Assembly (NCBI RefSeq): GCF_009649785.1
Contig: NZ_WJOK01000001.1
Location: 186,001 to 250,000, forward strand
Reading direction: 5' to 3'
Length of the DNA: 64,000 nucleotides
From: Agrobacterium tumefaciens
GTDB taxonomy: Bacteria; Pseudomonadota; Alphaproteobacteria; Rhizobiales; Rhizobiaceae
Shown here piece after piece: positions 16,210-26,713 of the stretch (position 1 is the first letter of the stretch; the number at the start of each line of letters is the position of its first letter). The notes under the pieces were generated by a model. The model was given only the letters and a program-made list of their open reading frames with translations. It searched no databases and was not told the origin of the DNA. The position numbers and the translations under genes are program-made.

Positions 16210-17495
16210 ATGCCTGCTCCTTTTTCAACATGGTCGCCATCGTCCTCGGGATATTGCGGCGCGCGCGGGTCAAGCGCAATGCTTTCCGGTGTCACGAGCG
16301 GTGAGGGCGTTGTCGGCATCATCGTCGAGAAATTGTCCTTTTCGGCGTTCGAAAGCGTGGCGCGCTGACGGCTTCTGATGATGGCATAGGCCGTGATCAG
16401 CACATGGGCGACGGCTGTCACCAGGAACAGCGCATAGGGGCCGGAATAGGTCATGACCGCGCCGCCGAGCGTCGGGCCGATGATGGTGCCGATGCCATAA
16501 AGCAGTAGCAGTCCACCGGAAACCTTGACGAAGTCTTCCGATGCCGCAAAGTCGTTGGCATGCGCCACGGCGATGGGATAAAGCGCGTTGGCGGCGGCGC
16601 CGTAAATGGCGATCATCGGAATGAGGACATAGACATCATGCGGCTGCACGGCCGCCACGGCCAAGCCCGCAACCGCGCCAAGCCCCGCCAGTCCGGCAAG
16701 CACATAACGGCGGTCAATCCGGTCCGAAAGGCGGCCTGCTGGAAACTGGGCGAGCGCGCCGACGAAAATCGTGACTGAAACCATGATGGCGATCATGGTC
16801 GGATCAAGGCCCGCCCGCGCGCCGAAAACGGCGCCAAGCGTACCGTAAGCACCATTGGCGATGCCGATCATCAGGATACCGACGAAGGAGACCGGCGAAT
16901 TCCGATAGAGGGCGGGTAAGTCCAGCTTCACCTTTTGCAAGGGCTGGGGACTGGCAGCCTTAGAAAGCGTGGCCGGCAGAATGGCGATGCAATAGATGAT
17001 GCCGCAGATCATGAACAGCGAGCTATTGCTGATATCGCCCATCGGCACGATCATCTGCCCAGCCACGACGCCAAGCAGCGTTATGGCGATATAGAGCGAA
17101 AAGATCATGCCGCGGCTCTCATTGGTCGCGCGCTCGTTCAGCCAGCTCTCGATGATCATGGAAGTGCCGGCGGTGCAGAACCCTGTAAGCGCGCGGAGCG
17201 TAATCCACCAGACATCATCGATAACGAGGCCGGTCATCAGCACGGTCAGGCAGACAAGCGCCACGAAGGAGGCAAATGCCCGCACATGCCCCGCACGTCG
17301 CACGATGGCGGGCGCCACAAAACACCCAATGACGAAGCCTGCCGCCCAGGAGGTGCCGAGAAAGCCCAGAATTTCATTGGAATAGCCTTCCGCCGAACCG
17401 CGCATGGGTAGCACGAGACCCTGAAGGCCGTTACCGAGAAAAAGAAACAGAGTGCTGGATAAAAGAGCGAATACGGGTAGAAGATTTCTGCTCAT
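16206..17495 (-). CDS. MFS transporter (YcaD-like)
   Basis: 429 aa with about 12 TM segments. It resembles the YcaD/Bcr-type major facilitator group. Seen are the loop 2–3 region PAIVRRAGHVRAFASF and the mid-protein GRLSDRIDRRYVLAGLAGLG (MFS signature A-like). The substrate is unknown. I start at ATG 17495 (MSRNLLPVFALLSS) with a GAGAG ribosome binding site; the frame continues upstream without membrane character. The last four bases overlap the DUF1192 start. Related proteins are annotated as efflux or unknown. Confidence 0.88.
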   Translation of the reverse strand: MSRNLLPVFALLSSTLFLFLGNGLQGLVLPMRGSAEGYSNEILGFLGTSWAAGFVIGCFVAPAIVRRAGHVRAFASFVALVCLTVLMTGLVIDDVWWITLRALTGFCTAGTSMIIESWLNERATNESRGMIFSLYIAITLLGVVAGQMIVPMGDISNSSLFMICGIIYCIAILPATLSKAASPQPLQKVKLDLPALYRNSPVSFVGILMIGIANGAYGTLGAVFGARAGLDPTMIAIMVSVTIFVGALAQFPAGRLSDRIDRRYVLAGLAGLGAVAGLAVAAVQPHDVYVLIPMIAIYGAAANALYPIAVAHANDFAASEDFVKVSGGLLLLYGIGTIIGPTLGGAVMTYSGPYALFLVTAVAHVLITAYAIIRSRQRATLSNAEKDNFSTMMPTTPSPLVTPESIALDPRAPQYPEDDGDHVEKGAGI

Positions 17496-17631
17496 GAAGA
17501 CACTCTCATGCGTTCGAACGTATGGTCGGCAGGCCATAAGACGGGGGTTACCCGAATGAGTTGCACTCTTCTGGTGAACGGTAAAAATGTCCAGCCTGTG
17601 ACGATGCAGAAATAAAGAAAAGGCTCAATAA

Positions 17632-17787
17632 ATGACAAAGGCGATCGGCCTTTTTTTACTGCTGGCGATGATTGTGCAGATCATCCGCCCCTTGGGCCTG
17701 CCCGGCCTCAAGAAAAGAGGCGATTGCTGGAAGATAGCGGTTGCCGCCTTCGTCATCTGGTCGGCGACGCTGCTTTTGCGCCCATAA
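17632..17787 (+). CDS. Small two-TM hydrophobic protein
   Basis: 51 aa: MTKAIGLFLLLAMIVQII..., a short basic turn (GLKKRGD), then WKIAVAAFVIWSATLLLRP. It is predicted to have two membrane helices with a cytoplasmic or periplasmic hairpin. AAGAAAAGG lies about 8 nt before the ATG, and a terminator begins 2 bp after the stop, which together support a real gene. Family is not recognised. It is divergent from the MFS gene and convergent with the fbaB aldolase gene. Confidence 0.6.
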   Translation: MTKAIGLFLLLAMIVQIIRPLGLPGLKKRGDCWKIAVAAFVIWSATLLLRP

Positions 17788-17789
17788 AG

Positions 17790-17822
17790 AAAAAGCCGCC
17801 CAAGGGGCGGCTTCAATTTTTT
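17790..17822. terminator. Bidirectional terminator between the small TM protein and fbaB
   Basis: AAGCCGCC-caagg-GGCGGCTT with an A run before and a T run after. It serves the converging genes on both strands. Confidence 0.88.
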
Positions 17823-17843
17823 ATAAATGCCTGGGGCTATGCC

Positions 17844-18869
17844 TCAGGCAGCCTTTTCGAGTTCCTGCTTCCAGTTGCCCTTGGCAGCCAGGGTGTTCAT
17901 CATCGCGCGGTGTGTGAAAGCACGCTGGCCGGCCGCGACATTTTCCTGCTTACCGCCCCACGCCTTGAGTGCGGTGTCCTGAAGGGCGCGGCCGTACGAA
18001 TAGGTCAGCGACCAGGGCAGGTCGTAACCGGCATTCATGGCGGAGAGATGTGCCGTCGCCTCTTCGGAGGACTGGCCGCCGGAAAGGAAAGCGATGCCGG
18101 GAACGGCAGAAGGCACGGTCGCCTTCAGAACCTTCACGGTCTTTTCCGCCACTTCATCAACGGAAGCCTTGCGGGCATTCTTGCCGTCGATGATCATGTT
18201 CGGCTTGAGGATCATGCCTTCAAGGTTGACGCGGGCGTCGAACAAATCCGCGAACACGGTCTGGAGAACCCATTGCGTGACTTCCGCACAGCGATCGATA
18301 TCGTGCGTACCGGGTTCGCCGTCCATCAGCACTTCCGGTTCCACGATCGGCACGATGTCTGCCTGCTGGCAGAGGGCAGCGTAACGAGCGAGCGACTGGG
18401 AGTTTGCCTTGATCGAACCCCAGCTCGGACGCTGATCACCGATGGTGATGACGCCGCGCCACTTGGCGAAACGCGCGCCGGCTTCATGGTACTTGCGCAG
18501 GCGCTCATACAGGCCGTCAAGGCCTTCGGTTATGAATTCACCCGGGTGGAAAGCCATCGGCTTGGCGCCGATATCCACCTTGATGCCCGGCAGGCTGCCG
18601 GCGGCCTTGATGATGTCCACGAATGGCGTACCGTCGGCGGCCTTCTGGAACAAGGTTTCTTCGTAAAGGATGACGCCGGAGATGCACTTCTTCATGGCGT
18701 CGTCGGAGCGGAACAGCATTTCGCGATAATCGCGGCGGGCGGTCTCGGTTGATTCCAGGTTGATGCTGTCGAAACGCTTCTTGATCGTTCCTGTGGATTC
18801 GTCGGCGGCGAGCAGGCCCTTGCCGTCTGCAACCATTTTGATTGCGATGTCTTCGAGACGTTCGGTCAT
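17844..18869 (-). CDS. fbaB: Class I fructose-bisphosphate aldolase
   Basis: 341 aa. It cleaves or condenses fructose-1,6-bisphosphate with glyceraldehyde-3-P and DHAP through a Schiff-base lysine. Class I signs are GLLAADESTGTIKKRF near residue 17, KWRGVITIGDQRPSWGSI, VPIVEPEVLMDG, the lysine block GMILKPNMI and LSGGQSSEEATAHLSAMN. GGGAG precedes the ATG. It lies downstream of pgk but is separated from it by a terminator and by an unusually good palindrome, so it likely has its own regulated promoter. Confidence 0.95.
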   Translation of the reverse strand: MTERLEDIAIKMVADGKGLLAADESTGTIKKRFDSINLESTETARRDYREMLFRSDDAMKKCISGVILYEETLFQKAADGTPFVDIIKAAGSLPGIKVDIGAKPMAFHPGEFITEGLDGLYERLRKYHEAGARFAKWRGVITIGDQRPSWGSIKANSQSLARYAALCQQADIVPIVEPEVLMDGEPGTHDIDRCAEVTQWVLQTVFADLFDARVNLEGMILKPNMIIDGKNARKASVDEVAEKTVKVLKATVPSAVPGIAFLSGGQSSEEATAHLSAMNAGYDLPWSLTYSYGRALQDTALKAWGGKQENVAAGQRAFTHRAMMNTLAAKGNWKQELEKAA

Positions 18870-18945
18870 TTGCTATTCTCCCAAGGCACAATAAATTCCC
18901 GATAACAGAAGTTCCAGGGCAGGGAAATGGCATGCTAACTCATTG

Positions 18946-18972
18946 AAACGATTGAAATCATTTCAATCGTTT
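18946..18972. promoter_or_regulatory. Large palindrome in the fbaB promoter region
   Basis: AAACGATTGAAAT-c-ATTTCAATCGTTT, 13-bp perfect arms about one base, with a further overlapping TTTCAA...TTGAAA repeat to 18976. LacI-type regulators of central carbon metabolism in rhizobia bind such TTTCA/TGAAA palindromes. It sits 77 bp before the aldolase start codon and behind the pgk terminator. Confidence 0.65.
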
Positions 18973-19000
18973 GAAACTTTCCTCCCATGCGCACTTACCA

Positions 19001-19036
19001 AAAAACAAGGCCGGCCAAGCATCGCTTGTCCGGCCT
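19001..19036 (-). terminator. Terminator of pgk
   Basis: AGGCCGG / CCGGCCT outer arms and CAAGC / GCTTG inner arms form a long hairpin. On the minus strand it is followed by TGTTTTTT. Confidence 0.82.
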
Positions 19037-19059
19037 CGTGTCAGGCAAGTGTGGGAAGT

Positions 19060-20262
19060 CTACTTGGCGGCGGTCAGGATGGCAACGCCCGGCAATTCCT
19101 TGCCTTCCATCCATTCTAGGAAGGCGCCGCCTGCCGTCGAGATATAGGTGAAATCGTCCGAGACTCCGGCATGGTTGAGTGCCGCGACCGTATCGCCGCC
19201 ACCGGCGACGGAGACGAGCTTGCCGGCCTTCGTGCATTCGGCGGCATGTTTTGCGGCAGCAACGGTTGCCGCATCGAAGGGCTCGATTTCGAAGGCGCCA
19301 AGCGGGCCGTTCCAGACCAGCGTTTCCGCGCGCGAAATCCAGGCTTTGATGCTTTCGACCGATTTTGGGCCGACATCGAGAACCATGGCGTCAGCGGGAA
19401 TGGCGTTGATATCGACGATTTCATTTGCCGCACCGGCCTTGAATTCGCGGGCAACCACGCCGTCTTCCGGCAGTACGATCGCACAGCCGGATGTCGCCGC
19501 CTCGATCATGATCTGTTTTGCGGTTTCGGCAAGGTCGTGCTCGCAGAGGGACTTACCGACTTGTGCGCCACGCGCGGCAAGGAAGGTATTGGCCATGCCG
19601 CCGCCGATGACGAGGGCATCGACCTTCTTGACGAGGTTCATCAGGAGATCGATCTTGCTGGAAACCTTGGCGCCGCCGACAATGGCGACGACCGGGCGAA
19701 CAGGCTGGCCAAGGCCTTTTTCCAGCGCCTCAAGCTCGGCCTGCATGGTGCGACCGGCATAGGCGGGCAGATGACGCGCCAAGCCCTCGGTGGAGGCGTG
19801 CGCACGGTGCGCGGCAGAGAAGGCGTCGTTCACATAGATATCGCCATTGGCTGCCAGAGCCTCGACGAAGGCGGTGTCATTCTTCTCTTCGCCTTTGTGA
19901 AAGCGGGTGTTTTCCAGAAGCAGGATATCGCCATCATTCATTTTCGCGACTGCGTCGGCTGCCGGCGCACCGATGCAATCGGATGCGAAGAAAACGGCGT
20001 GATCCAGCACTTCCTCGACCGCAGGCACGATCTGGGAGAGCGACATGTCGGCGACAGGTTCACCCTTGGGGCGACCGAAATGGGCGAGCAGAATGACTTT
20101 TGCGCCTTTTTCGGAAAGCTCCAGAATGGTCGGTGCAACCCGCTCGATACGGGTGCTGTCCGTCACTTTGCCATCCGCAACCGGCACGTTGAGATCAACA
20201 CGGACAAGGACGCGCTTTCCGGCAATATCGTTAAGGTCATCGATGGTCTTGAAGGCGGGCAT
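19060..20262 (-). CDS. pgk: Phosphoglycerate kinase
   Basis: 400 aa. It makes ATP and 3-phosphoglycerate from 1,3-bisphosphoglycerate. Features are [16 protein letters not shown] at the N-terminus, [22 protein letters not shown] mid-protein, the nucleotide block VVAREFK...[18 protein letters not shown] and C-terminal [13 protein letters not shown]. The start is MPAFKTIDD at 20262; the frame upstream is unrelated. It lies 68 bp behind the antiporter gene on the same strand. Confidence 0.96.
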   Translation of the reverse strand: MPAFKTIDDLNDIAGKRVLVRVDLNVPVADGKVTDSTRIERVAPTILELSEKGAKVILLAHFGRPKGEPVADMSLSQIVPAVEEVLDHAVFFASDCIGAPAADAVAKMNDGDILLLENTRFHKGEEKNDTAFVEALAANGDIYVNDAFSAAHRAHASTEGLARHLPAYAGRTMQAELEALEKGLGQPVRPVVAIVGGAKVSSKIDLLMNLVKKVDALVIGGGMANTFLAARGAQVGKSLCEHDLAETAKQIMIEAATSGCAIVLPEDGVVAREFKAGAANEIVDINAIPADAMVLDVGPKSVESIKAWISRAETLVWNGPLGAFEIEPFDAATVAAAKHAAECTKAGKLVSVAGGGDTVAALNHAGVSDDFTYISTAGGAFLEWMEGKELPGVAILTAAK

Positions 20263-20330
20263 AGGTCGATCCTGATTTCGTTGCGAGTTCGGGACGGACC
20301 ATACTATGCCTGATTGCCGACGCAAGCCGG

Positions 20331-22196
20331 TCAGGCCTCATTTTCTCTTGCCTCGTCTGAAGGCGCGGAAATGCCCTTGCCGGCAGCGGTGGAGCCCGAC
20401 TGGCGTCGCTGCGCCAGATAAGCGCGCACGCGGCGGAGAATTTCCGAAAAGCTGATAAAGATCGGTAGGCCGATAGCCGGTTCGACCGGCTCAAGCGAAA
20501 TTCCGATCCCGGTAATCGCCTCATGTTCGTCCAGCGCCCGAACGATGAGAACAATAGAACCAAGGCGCACCCGGTCGGCATAATCTGCCTTGCCGGAAAG
20601 GCGCGCCTCGATCAGTTCCGCGATGCTCATGGCATGCTCGTTGGCCGAAATAAGGCCGGGGCCGTAGGCGGCGTCAAGCTCCGTGGCCGGACGCGCGGGA
20701 GAGATTGCAAAGATTCCGAAGAAATCGGCGTCGTCATCCGCAACCGGCAGGGCGCTTGCAAACAGCCGGTCGATCAGCCGCGTATAACCGGGCGCGATAA
20801 AAAGATAGACGAGATCATTCTCGCGCAGGCGCCCGGCATATTGGTAGCGAATGGATTTGCCATCACGCACGACGAGCGAAGGCATCGCCCAGCGGGGAAT
20901 TCGCTCGCCCTGCATGATGGCGCTGCCTTTGGCCACGCGGTAGGAAATCAGTTCGTGATTGGCAGTGCCGGGAAGGTCCACTTCCAGTTTGTCGACATCA
21001 CCCATGCGCGGCGGCACGATCAGCCCGAGCCGTGTTGCCACCGGCTTGATGGTCCAGCCTTGCAGCAGAAGCGACACGAGCACGATGATGAAGGCGGCAT
21101 TGAAATAGATTTGCGCATCGTCCAGCCCGCCAAGAATGGGCATGATGGCAAGCAGGATGGAAACCGCTCCACGAAGGCCCACCCATGCCACGAAGGAGGT
21201 TTCCTGCTGGGTATAGTTGAAGGGCATGAGGCTGAGCCACACCGCAAGCGGGCGGGCGACAAAGATCAGGAAAAGCGCAAGCAGCACGGCCGGAATGGCA
21301 ATCGCTGGAAATTGCGATGGCGTTGCCAGAAGGCCGAGCATCAGGAACATGATGATCTGGGCAAGCCAGGTCAGCCCTTCATGGAAACGGCGGATGGTCT
21401 CCTTCGCAAAAATCCGGCGGTTGCCGGCAACGATGCCCGCCACATAGACCGCAAGAAATCCACTGCCGCCAATAGCGCCGGTGAAGGAGAAGACCAGCAG
21501 GGCAAGAGCCAGCACGAAGATCGGCGCCAGCCCGCGGTCGGCAGCGAAACGGTTGACGACTGTTGCGATCATGACGCCGCCGAGCAGGCCGAAAATAACA
21601 CCGAGACCCATTTCCTCGACGAACAGCAGCAGGAAGCCGGTGTCGATGCCGGCCAGTCCCTGTCCCTTGGCGATGATCTCGACCAGCGCGACGGTGAGGA
21701 AAATCGCCATGGGATCATTGGTGCCGGATTCGACCTCAAGCGTTGAGCGGACCTGATCGCGGATATGAATGCCGCCGATGCGCAAGAGAAAGAATACGGC
21801 TGCCGCATCCGTAGAAGCGACGATGGCGCCGAGCAGCAGGCCTTCCAGCCACGACAGTCCGAGCAGCAGGGCGGCAGCGCCTGCGAAAAACACGGATGTG
21901 AGGATGACGCCGACGGTGGCGAGGGCGACGGCGGGCGCTGCCGAAAGCCGGAAGGATTGTATCGACGTACCGAAACCGGAATCGAAAAGGATGACGGCGA
22001 GAACGAGCGAGCCGAGCATATAGGCGAGCGGATTGTTGGTGAACTGGATACCGAGGCCATCCACGCCTGCCGCAAGGCCAATCATCAGGAAGAGCAGCAG
22101 GAGCGGTGCGCCGAACCGGAAGGCGATGAGGCTTGAGAACGCTGCGACGAGAACCAGAACAGTTGCCACCAGCAACAGAAGATAAAATGATTCCAC
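20331..22196 (-). CDS. K+/H+ antiporter, NhaP2-like (CPA1) with TrkA_C and CorC-type domains
   Basis: About 621 aa. Twelve or so TM segments fill residues 1–390. In that region are [17 protein letters not shown] and [13 protein letters not shown], the cation-site motifs of CPA antiporters. A TrkA_C-like regulatory domain follows ([16 protein letters not shown]...) and a C-terminal CorC/HlyC-like domain. The family exports K+ in exchange for protons at the inner membrane. GTG at 22196 has AAGAGG 8 nt upstream and gives [12 protein letters not shown] 22202 is an alternative. It sits among glycolytic genes without an obvious functional link. Confidence 0.88.
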   Translation of the reverse strand: MESFYLLLLVATVLVLVAAFSSLIAFRFGAPLLLLFLMIGLAAGVDGLGIQFTNNPLAYMLGSLVLAVILFDSGFGTSIQSFRLSAAPAVALATVGVILTSVFFAGAAALLLGLSWLEGLLLGAIVASTDAAAVFFLLRIGGIHIRDQVRSTLEVESGTNDPMAIFLTVALVEIIAKGQGLAGIDTGFLLLFVEEMGLGVIFGLLGGVMIATVVNRFAADRGLAPIFVLALALLVFSFTGAIGGSGFLAVYVAGIVAGNRRIFAKETIRRFHEGLTWLAQIIMFLMLGLLATPSQFPAIAIPAVLLALFLIFVARPLAVWLSLMPFNYTQQETSFVAWVGLRGAVSILLAIMPILGGLDDAQIYFNAAFIIVLVSLLLQGWTIKPVATRLGLIVPPRMGDVDKLEVDLPGTANHELISYRVAKGSAIMQGERIPRWAMPSLVVRDGKSIRYQYAGRLRENDLVYLFIAPGYTRLIDRLFASALPVADDDADFFGIFAISPARPATELDAAYGPGLISANEHAMSIAELIEARLSGKADYADRVRLGSIVLIVRALDEHEAITGIGISLEPVEPAIGLPIFISFSEILRRVRAYLAQRRQSGSTAAGKGISAPSDEARENEA

Positions 22197-22582
22197 GTCC
22201 ACCGCCTCTTTCAAACCGCGCTGGCCGTCGCAATCAATGCCCTGCACGTTTGCAGTCAATGCGCCACGGGTTGCGGTCTGTCAGCGCTGTTGTGGGTGGC
22301 GATGAAAGGCGACGCAAGGCGGGGTGTATCGAATGATACGGCAGGGCCGAAGTGCATTGCGCACGACCGTTGTCCCTGTTCTTCTTGTCCGTTTCAAAGT
22401 GGACCAGACGAAGGCAGGAAATGGGATTTTTTTCGGCGCCCGGACGAAACGTTCATGGCGTGTAGCGCTGTGGATGTTTCGCGCAAACAATTCGCATGCC
22501 GGCGTTTCGACGTAACATAGAGACAATGCAGCTACGTTAGTTGTCGCGTCCGAGTTGCTTTCACCATGACCGGAGCGATCGG
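22197..22582. other. Divergent intergenic region, antiporter / small lipoprotein
   Basis: 386 bp between two divergent starts. It must carry both promoters. I see a short GTATC-gaat-GATAC hairpin at about 22325–22338 but no confident −35/−10 pair and no convincing small gene. Reading frames in it have atypical residue composition. Confidence 0.5.
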
Positions 22583-22849
22583 ATGAAACGGAAATCCATT
22601 ACTATATTTATTGCCTTGCTGGCGGTCGGCCCAATTGTTTCGGGCTGTTCTAGCACGGAACAGACGGCTGAAAACATGGCCGCCCAACGCGAGCGTTGCC
22701 GGGTGTTTGGTTACCCTGAAGGTTCGCGTGATTTCGCTGACTGCATGATGAAGCTTTCCATGCAGCAAAGCGATTTGAGGCAACAGACTTTCGATACGAT
22801 CTGGAGCGGTAGCAGTTCGGATCAGATTATCATCAACAACAAGAAATAA
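22583..22849 (+). CDS. Small lipoprotein of unknown function
   Basis: 88 aa. N-terminus MKRKSITIFIALLAVGPIVSGCSSTEQ has a lipobox (VSGC) at residues 18–21. The mature part contains ERCRVFGYPEGSRDFADCMMKL, a short Cys-paired block common in rhizobial small lipoproteins, and ends with polar residues. It would be anchored to the envelope after lipidation. GGAG lies before the ATG at 22583; an earlier start at 22541 would place a non-signal extension before the lipobox. It is followed by two tandem terminators. Confidence 0.75.
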   Translation: MKRKSITIFIALLAVGPIVSGCSSTEQTAENMAAQRERCRVFGYPEGSRDFADCMMKLSMQQSDLRQQTFDTIWSGSSSDQIIINNKK

Positions 22850-22951
22850 CGGGTTGTGCAGTTCATCAGACTTGGTCGGTTTGGTCTCATGCGCCTCTTG
22901 CCGGGCGATGGTTTTCGATCCGAAACGCCCCGCCTTGCTTCAGGAGCGATA

Positions 22952-22985
22952 CCGGCGGGTCCCTCGTCCCGCCGGCAATTTTTTG
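22952..22985 (+). terminator. Terminator of the lipoprotein gene
   Basis: CCGGCGGG-tccctcgt-CCCGCCGG followed by CAATTTTTT. Confidence 0.85.
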
Positions 22986-22991
22986 GCAAAG

Positions 22992-23023
22992 AAAAACCGG
23001 CAGGATTGCGCCTGCCGGTTTTT
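22992..23023. terminator. Second terminator, shared with gap
   Basis: AAAAACCGGCAGG-attgcg-CCTGCCGGTTTTT. The symmetric A/T runs let it end gap on the minus strand as well as read-through from the plus strand. Confidence 0.88.
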
Positions 23024-23049
23024 CGTAATTCGCGAACCGTGGTGCTTGT

Positions 23050-24060
23050 TCAGATGGTCTTCGCAAATGCGACGGCCGTATCCGACATGCGGTTGGAGAA
23101 GCCCCACTCGTTGTCGTACCAGGAAAGAACGCGCACGAACTTGCCTTCCATGACCTTGGTCTGATCGATCGCGAAGATCGAGGAGTGGCTGTCGTGGTTG
23201 AAGTCGCGGGAGACCAAAGGCTCTTCGGTGTAGCCGAGAATGCCCTTCAGCTTGCCGTTGGAAGCGGACTTGATTGCTTCGTTGACTTCCTCAACCGTCG
23301 TGTCGCGCTTGGCGATGAACTTGAAATCGACGACCGAAACGTTCGGGGTCGGAACGCGGATCGACGTACCGTCCAGCTTGCCCTTGAGGTGCGGCAGAAC
23401 GAGGCCAACGGCCTTGGCTGCACCCGTCGAGGTCGGGATCATGGAAAGGGCTGCGGCGCGGGCGCGGTACAGATCCTTGTGCATGGTGTCCAGCGTCGGC
23501 TGGTCGCCCGTGTAGGAGTGGATCGTTGTCATGAAGCCGTGATCGATGCCAACGACGTCATCGAGAACCTTCACAACTGGCACGAGGCAGTTGGTGGTGC
23601 AGGACGCGTTGGAAATGACCAGATGGTCTTTCGTCAGCTGATCGTCGTTGACGCCGAAGACAACCGTGAGGTCAGCGCCGTCAGCAGGAGCGGAAACGAT
23701 GACGCGCTTGGCGCCTGCCGTCAGGTGGGCAGCGGCCTTGTCGCGGGCGGTGAAGATGCCGGTGCACTCGAGCGCGATGTCGACACCCAGTTCCTTGTGC
23801 GGCAGCGTTGCCGGATCGCGAACGGCCGTAACCTTGATCGGCTTGCCGCCGCCAACGATGATCGTGTCGCCTTCGACCTTCACATCTGCCGGGAACTTGC
23901 CGTGGATCGAATCGTAGCGCAGCAGGTGGGCGTTGGTTTCAACCGGGCCGAGGTCGTTGATGGCAACGACTTCGATATCGGTGCGGCCGGATTCGACGAT
24001 GGCACGCAGAACATTGCGGCCGATGCGGCCAAAGCCGTTAATGGCAACTTTTACAGTCAT
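23050..24060 (-). CDS. gap: Glyceraldehyde-3-phosphate dehydrogenase
   Basis: 336 aa. It is NAD(P)-dependent and converts GAP to 1,3-bisphosphoglycerate. The N-terminal [17 protein letters not shown] is the Rossmann loop. [17 protein letters not shown] holds the catalytic Cys; [11 protein letters not shown]-like ([18 protein letters not shown]) and [13 protein letters not shown] are normal. Ribosome binding site GGGAG. It lies 62 bp downstream of tkt on the same strand, with no terminator seen between, so tkt–gap probably form an operon. Confidence 0.96.
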   Translation of the reverse strand: MTVKVAINGFGRIGRNVLRAIVESGRTDIEVVAINDLGPVETNAHLLRYDSIHGKFPADVKVEGDTIIVGGGKPIKVTAVRDPATLPHKELGVDIALECTGIFTARDKAAAHLTAGAKRVIVSAPADGADLTVVFGVNDDQLTKDHLVISNASCTTNCLVPVVKVLDDVVGIDHGFMTTIHSYTGDQPTLDTMHKDLYRARAAALSMIPTSTGAAKAVGLVLPHLKGKLDGTSIRVPTPNVSVVDFKFIAKRDTTVEEVNEAIKSASNGKLKGILGYTEEPLVSRDFNHDSHSSIFAIDQTKVMEGKFVRVLSWYDNEWGFSNRMSDTAVAFAKTI

Positions 24061-24122
24061 TTATAGTCTCCCGAACAAGATATGTGCTTGGTCTTTGCGG
24101 AATGTGAGGGCTTGGGAAGCCC

Positions 24123-26105
24123 TCATGCAAGTTTTGCCTCGACTGCGGCGACGACAGCTTCCGCCGTGATGCCGAAGTGCTTGAAGAGATCCTTCGCCGG
24201 CGCGGACGCACCAAAGGAATGCATGCCGACGAAAGCGCCGTCGGAGCCGATGAAGTAATCCCAGCCCTGGCGGATGGCGGCTTCCACCGCAATTTTGACC
24301 GGAGCCTTGCCGATGATGGCGTTGCGGTAGGTTTCCGGCTGTTCCTTGAAGAGCTCGAAGCAGGGAACGGAAACGACGCGGGCGGAAACGCCCTTGTCCT
24401 TCAGCGTCGCTGCAGCCTTGAGCGCTACTTCCACTTCCGAGCCGGATGCAAAGATCGAAACCTTGGCATCGCTTGCGGATACGAGTTCGTAGGCGCCGTA
24501 AGCGGAAAGGTTCTTTTCTTCGTATTCCTTGCGCGAAGGCGCAAGGTTCTGGCGGGTGAGCGCCAGTGCCGAAGGACGATGCTTCTGCTCAAGCGCCAGC
24601 TGCCAGCATTCCGCCGTCTCGGTTTCATCCGCCGGGCGGAAGACGAGCAGGTTCGGGATGGCGCGCAGCGCGGCGATCTGCTCCACCGGCTGGTGGGTCG
24701 GGCCGTCTTCGCCGACGCCGATGGAATCATGCGTCAGAACGTGGACGACGCGGATGCCCATCAGGGCAGCCAGACGGATCGACGGACGGCAATAGTCCGA
24801 GAAGATCAGGAAGCCGCCGGCATAGGGAATGAGACCGCCATGCAGTGCGATACCGTTCATCGCTGCTGCCATGCCGTGTTCGCGGATGCCGTAATGCAGG
24901 TACCGGCCGGAGAAGTCCGTCGGCGTGATGGACTTCATCTGGCTGGTCTTGGTGTTGTTGGACGGCGTCAGGTCGGCCGAGCCGCCGATCATTTCCGGCA
25001 GGATGCCGTTGATGACTTCAAGCGAGTCTTCCGAGGCCTTGCGGGTCGCAACGGTCGGGTTGTTCTCGATGATCTTCTTCTTGAAGGCATCGATCGCGCT
25101 GTGGAAGTTGCCGGGCAGATCGCCGGCGAAGCGGCGCTTGAATTCGGCCTTCTTGCCGGCTTCAGTGGCTTCGAGACGGGCTTCCCAGTCCTGACGGGTC
25201 TTGGTCGAGCGCAGGCCGGCGAGACGCCATGCATCCAGCACGTCTTCCGGAATGACGAAAGCTTCGGCTTCCCAGTTGAGGCTCTTGCGGGCGGCGGCGA
25301 TTTCTTCGGCGCCCAGCGGGTTGCCGTGAACCTTGTGGGTACCCTGCTTGTTGGGTGCGCCGAAACCGATCACGGTCTTGCAGGCGATGAAGGTCGGGCG
25401 GTCGGATTTATGTGCAGCTTCGATCGCGGCGGCAATCGCATCCGGATCATGGCCGTCGACGCGTATGGTGTTCCAGTGAACAGCCTGGAAGCGGGCGATC
25501 TGGTCGGTGCTGTCGGAAAGGCCAACTTCACCGTCGATGGTGATGTTGTTGTCATCCCAGAACAGAACGAGCTTGTTGAGCTTCAGGTGGCCGGCAAGCG
25601 CGATGGCTTCATGGCTGATGCCTTCCATGAGGCAGCCGTCACCACACAGCACATATGTGAAGTGGTTCTGCAGATCGGAGCCGAATTCTTCTTCCAGCTT
25701 GCGTTCGGCGATTGCCATGCCAACGGCGTTGGCGATGCCCTGGCCGAGCGGGCCGGTCGTCGTTTCGATGCCGGTCGCGTGGCCATATTCGGGATGGCCG
25801 GCGGTCTTGGAGCCGAACTGACGGAAACGCTTGATCTCGTCGATAGTCATGTCCTCGTAGCCCGTCAAATAGAGCAGCGAGTAAAGCAACATCGAACCAT
25901 GGCCCGCAGACAGCACGAAGCGGTCACGATCCGGCCACAACGAGCTCTTGGGATCGAACTTCAAAAAGCGGGTGAAAAGAACAGTGGCGACATCAGCTGC
26001 GCCCATCGGCAGGCCGGGATGGCCGGAGTTGGCCTTCTCTACTGCATCCATGGCAAGAAAGCGGATTGCATTGGCCATCCGGTCGTGTTTGTCGCGAGAA
26101 ATCAT
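24123..26105 (-). CDS. tkt: Transketolase
   Basis: 660 aa. It is thiamine-diphosphate dependent and transfers two-carbon units in the pentose phosphate pathway. TPP-binding blocks are [42 protein letters not shown] and DDNNITIDG. The central pyrimidine domain has [13 protein letters not shown], then [19 protein letters not shown]. The start is ATG 26105 ([10 protein letters not shown]); the longer frame adds unrelated residues. It is the first gene of the likely tkt–gap operon. An inverted repeat lies in its upstream region. Confidence 0.96.
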   Translation of the reverse strand: MISRDKHDRMANAIRFLAMDAVEKANSGHPGLPMGAADVATVLFTRFLKFDPKSSLWPDRDRFVLSAGHGSMLLYSLLYLTGYEDMTIDEIKRFRQFGSKTAGHPEYGHATGIETTTGPLGQGIANAVGMAIAERKLEEEFGSDLQNHFTYVLCGDGCLMEGISHEAIALAGHLKLNKLVLFWDDNNITIDGEVGLSDSTDQIARFQAVHWNTIRVDGHDPDAIAAAIEAAHKSDRPTFIACKTVIGFGAPNKQGTHKVHGNPLGAEEIAAARKSLNWEAEAFVIPEDVLDAWRLAGLRSTKTRQDWEARLEATEAGKKAEFKRRFAGDLPGNFHSAIDAFKKKIIENNPTVATRKASEDSLEVINGILPEMIGGSADLTPSNNTKTSQMKSITPTDFSGRYLHYGIREHGMAAAMNGIALHGGLIPYAGGFLIFSDYCRPSIRLAALMGIRVVHVLTHDSIGVGEDGPTHQPVEQIAALRAIPNLLVFRPADETETAECWQLALEQKHRPSALALTRQNLAPSRKEYEEKNLSAYGAYELVSASDAKVSIFASGSEVEVALKAAATLKDKGVSARVVSVPCFELFKEQPETYRNAIIGKAPVKIAVEAAIRQGWDYFIGSDGAFVGMHSFGASAPAKDLFKHFGITAEAVVAAVEAKLA

Positions 26106-26429
26106 GGCTTTTCCGTCTGTTTCCGGGTGAAGGGAGATAGTTTTACGCAACTATCCAAAAAGCGGGTTGATCCATAGCAGGTGAGGCAGGCAAGTCAATA
26201 AATCCACGGGCAATTGCGGTTCTCTCAAGGATAAAAATCGTTTAGCAAAACGGGTGTCTCGAGAAAAATCGTGCGATATGTGTCGCCGTTTCCTCGTTCA
26301 TCCACAGAGCAAAACGCCTCAATGCACTGGTTTGATTGACGTGATGATAAATCGGGTAATAACCTCTTGGATGTTGAAAAGGCCTGAAACCGGACGATTC
26401 GGCCGGTTACTTGCGAGTTGGAAAAAACG
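26106..26429. other. Divergent intergenic region, tkt / DUF4164 gene
   Basis: 324 bp holding both promoters. The only structure noted is GATAGTT-ttacgc-AACTATC at 26136–26155, 31 bp from the tkt start, which could be an operator. I see no small gene. Confidence 0.5.
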
Positions 26430-26702
26430 ATGTCGGCTGAGAAGACCGTACAATCTGCGGTGACGGAGCTGAGCGCTGCCATCACAAATCTCGAAAATGC
26501 CATCGATATGCGTATCGAACGGCAAAGGGAGACGGGCGAAATCGATAACGAGGTCAAGCGGGTCCATGTCGATCGCGCAAGGCTCGCGCACGAGCTGGAC
26601 CAGGCCGAGTTTCGCGCCAATCGTCTCGAAGAAGTCAACCGCGAGGTTTCCCGCCGTCTGGTGACGGCGATGGAGACGATTCGCGCGGTGCTGGATCGAT
26701 AG
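26430..26702 (+). CDS. DUF4164 family coiled-coil protein
   Basis: 90 aa, almost entirely one predicted coiled coil: TELSAAITNLENAIDMRIER... ARLAHELDQAEFRANRLEEV. It matches DUF4164, a rhizobial family. Start ATG 26430 has GGAAA close by; a TTG 12 bp earlier is possible. It lies 11 bp before zapA and is surely co-transcribed. Position and coiled-coil nature suggest a partner or analogue of ZapB-like FtsZ-ring accessory proteins; this is inference. Confidence 0.8.
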   Translation: MSAEKTVQSAVTELSAAITNLENAIDMRIERQRETGEIDNEVKRVHVDRARLAHELDQAEFRANRLEEVNREVSRRLVTAMETIRAVLDR

Positions 26703-26713
26703 GGAGCGGTTTC

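Noticed and set aside
22281-22526. 81-residue minus-strand frame between the antiporter and the lipoprotein genes
   Set aside because: Composition is Arg/Pro/His-rich and unlike a protein, with no ribosome binding site; it lies in a divergent promoter region.
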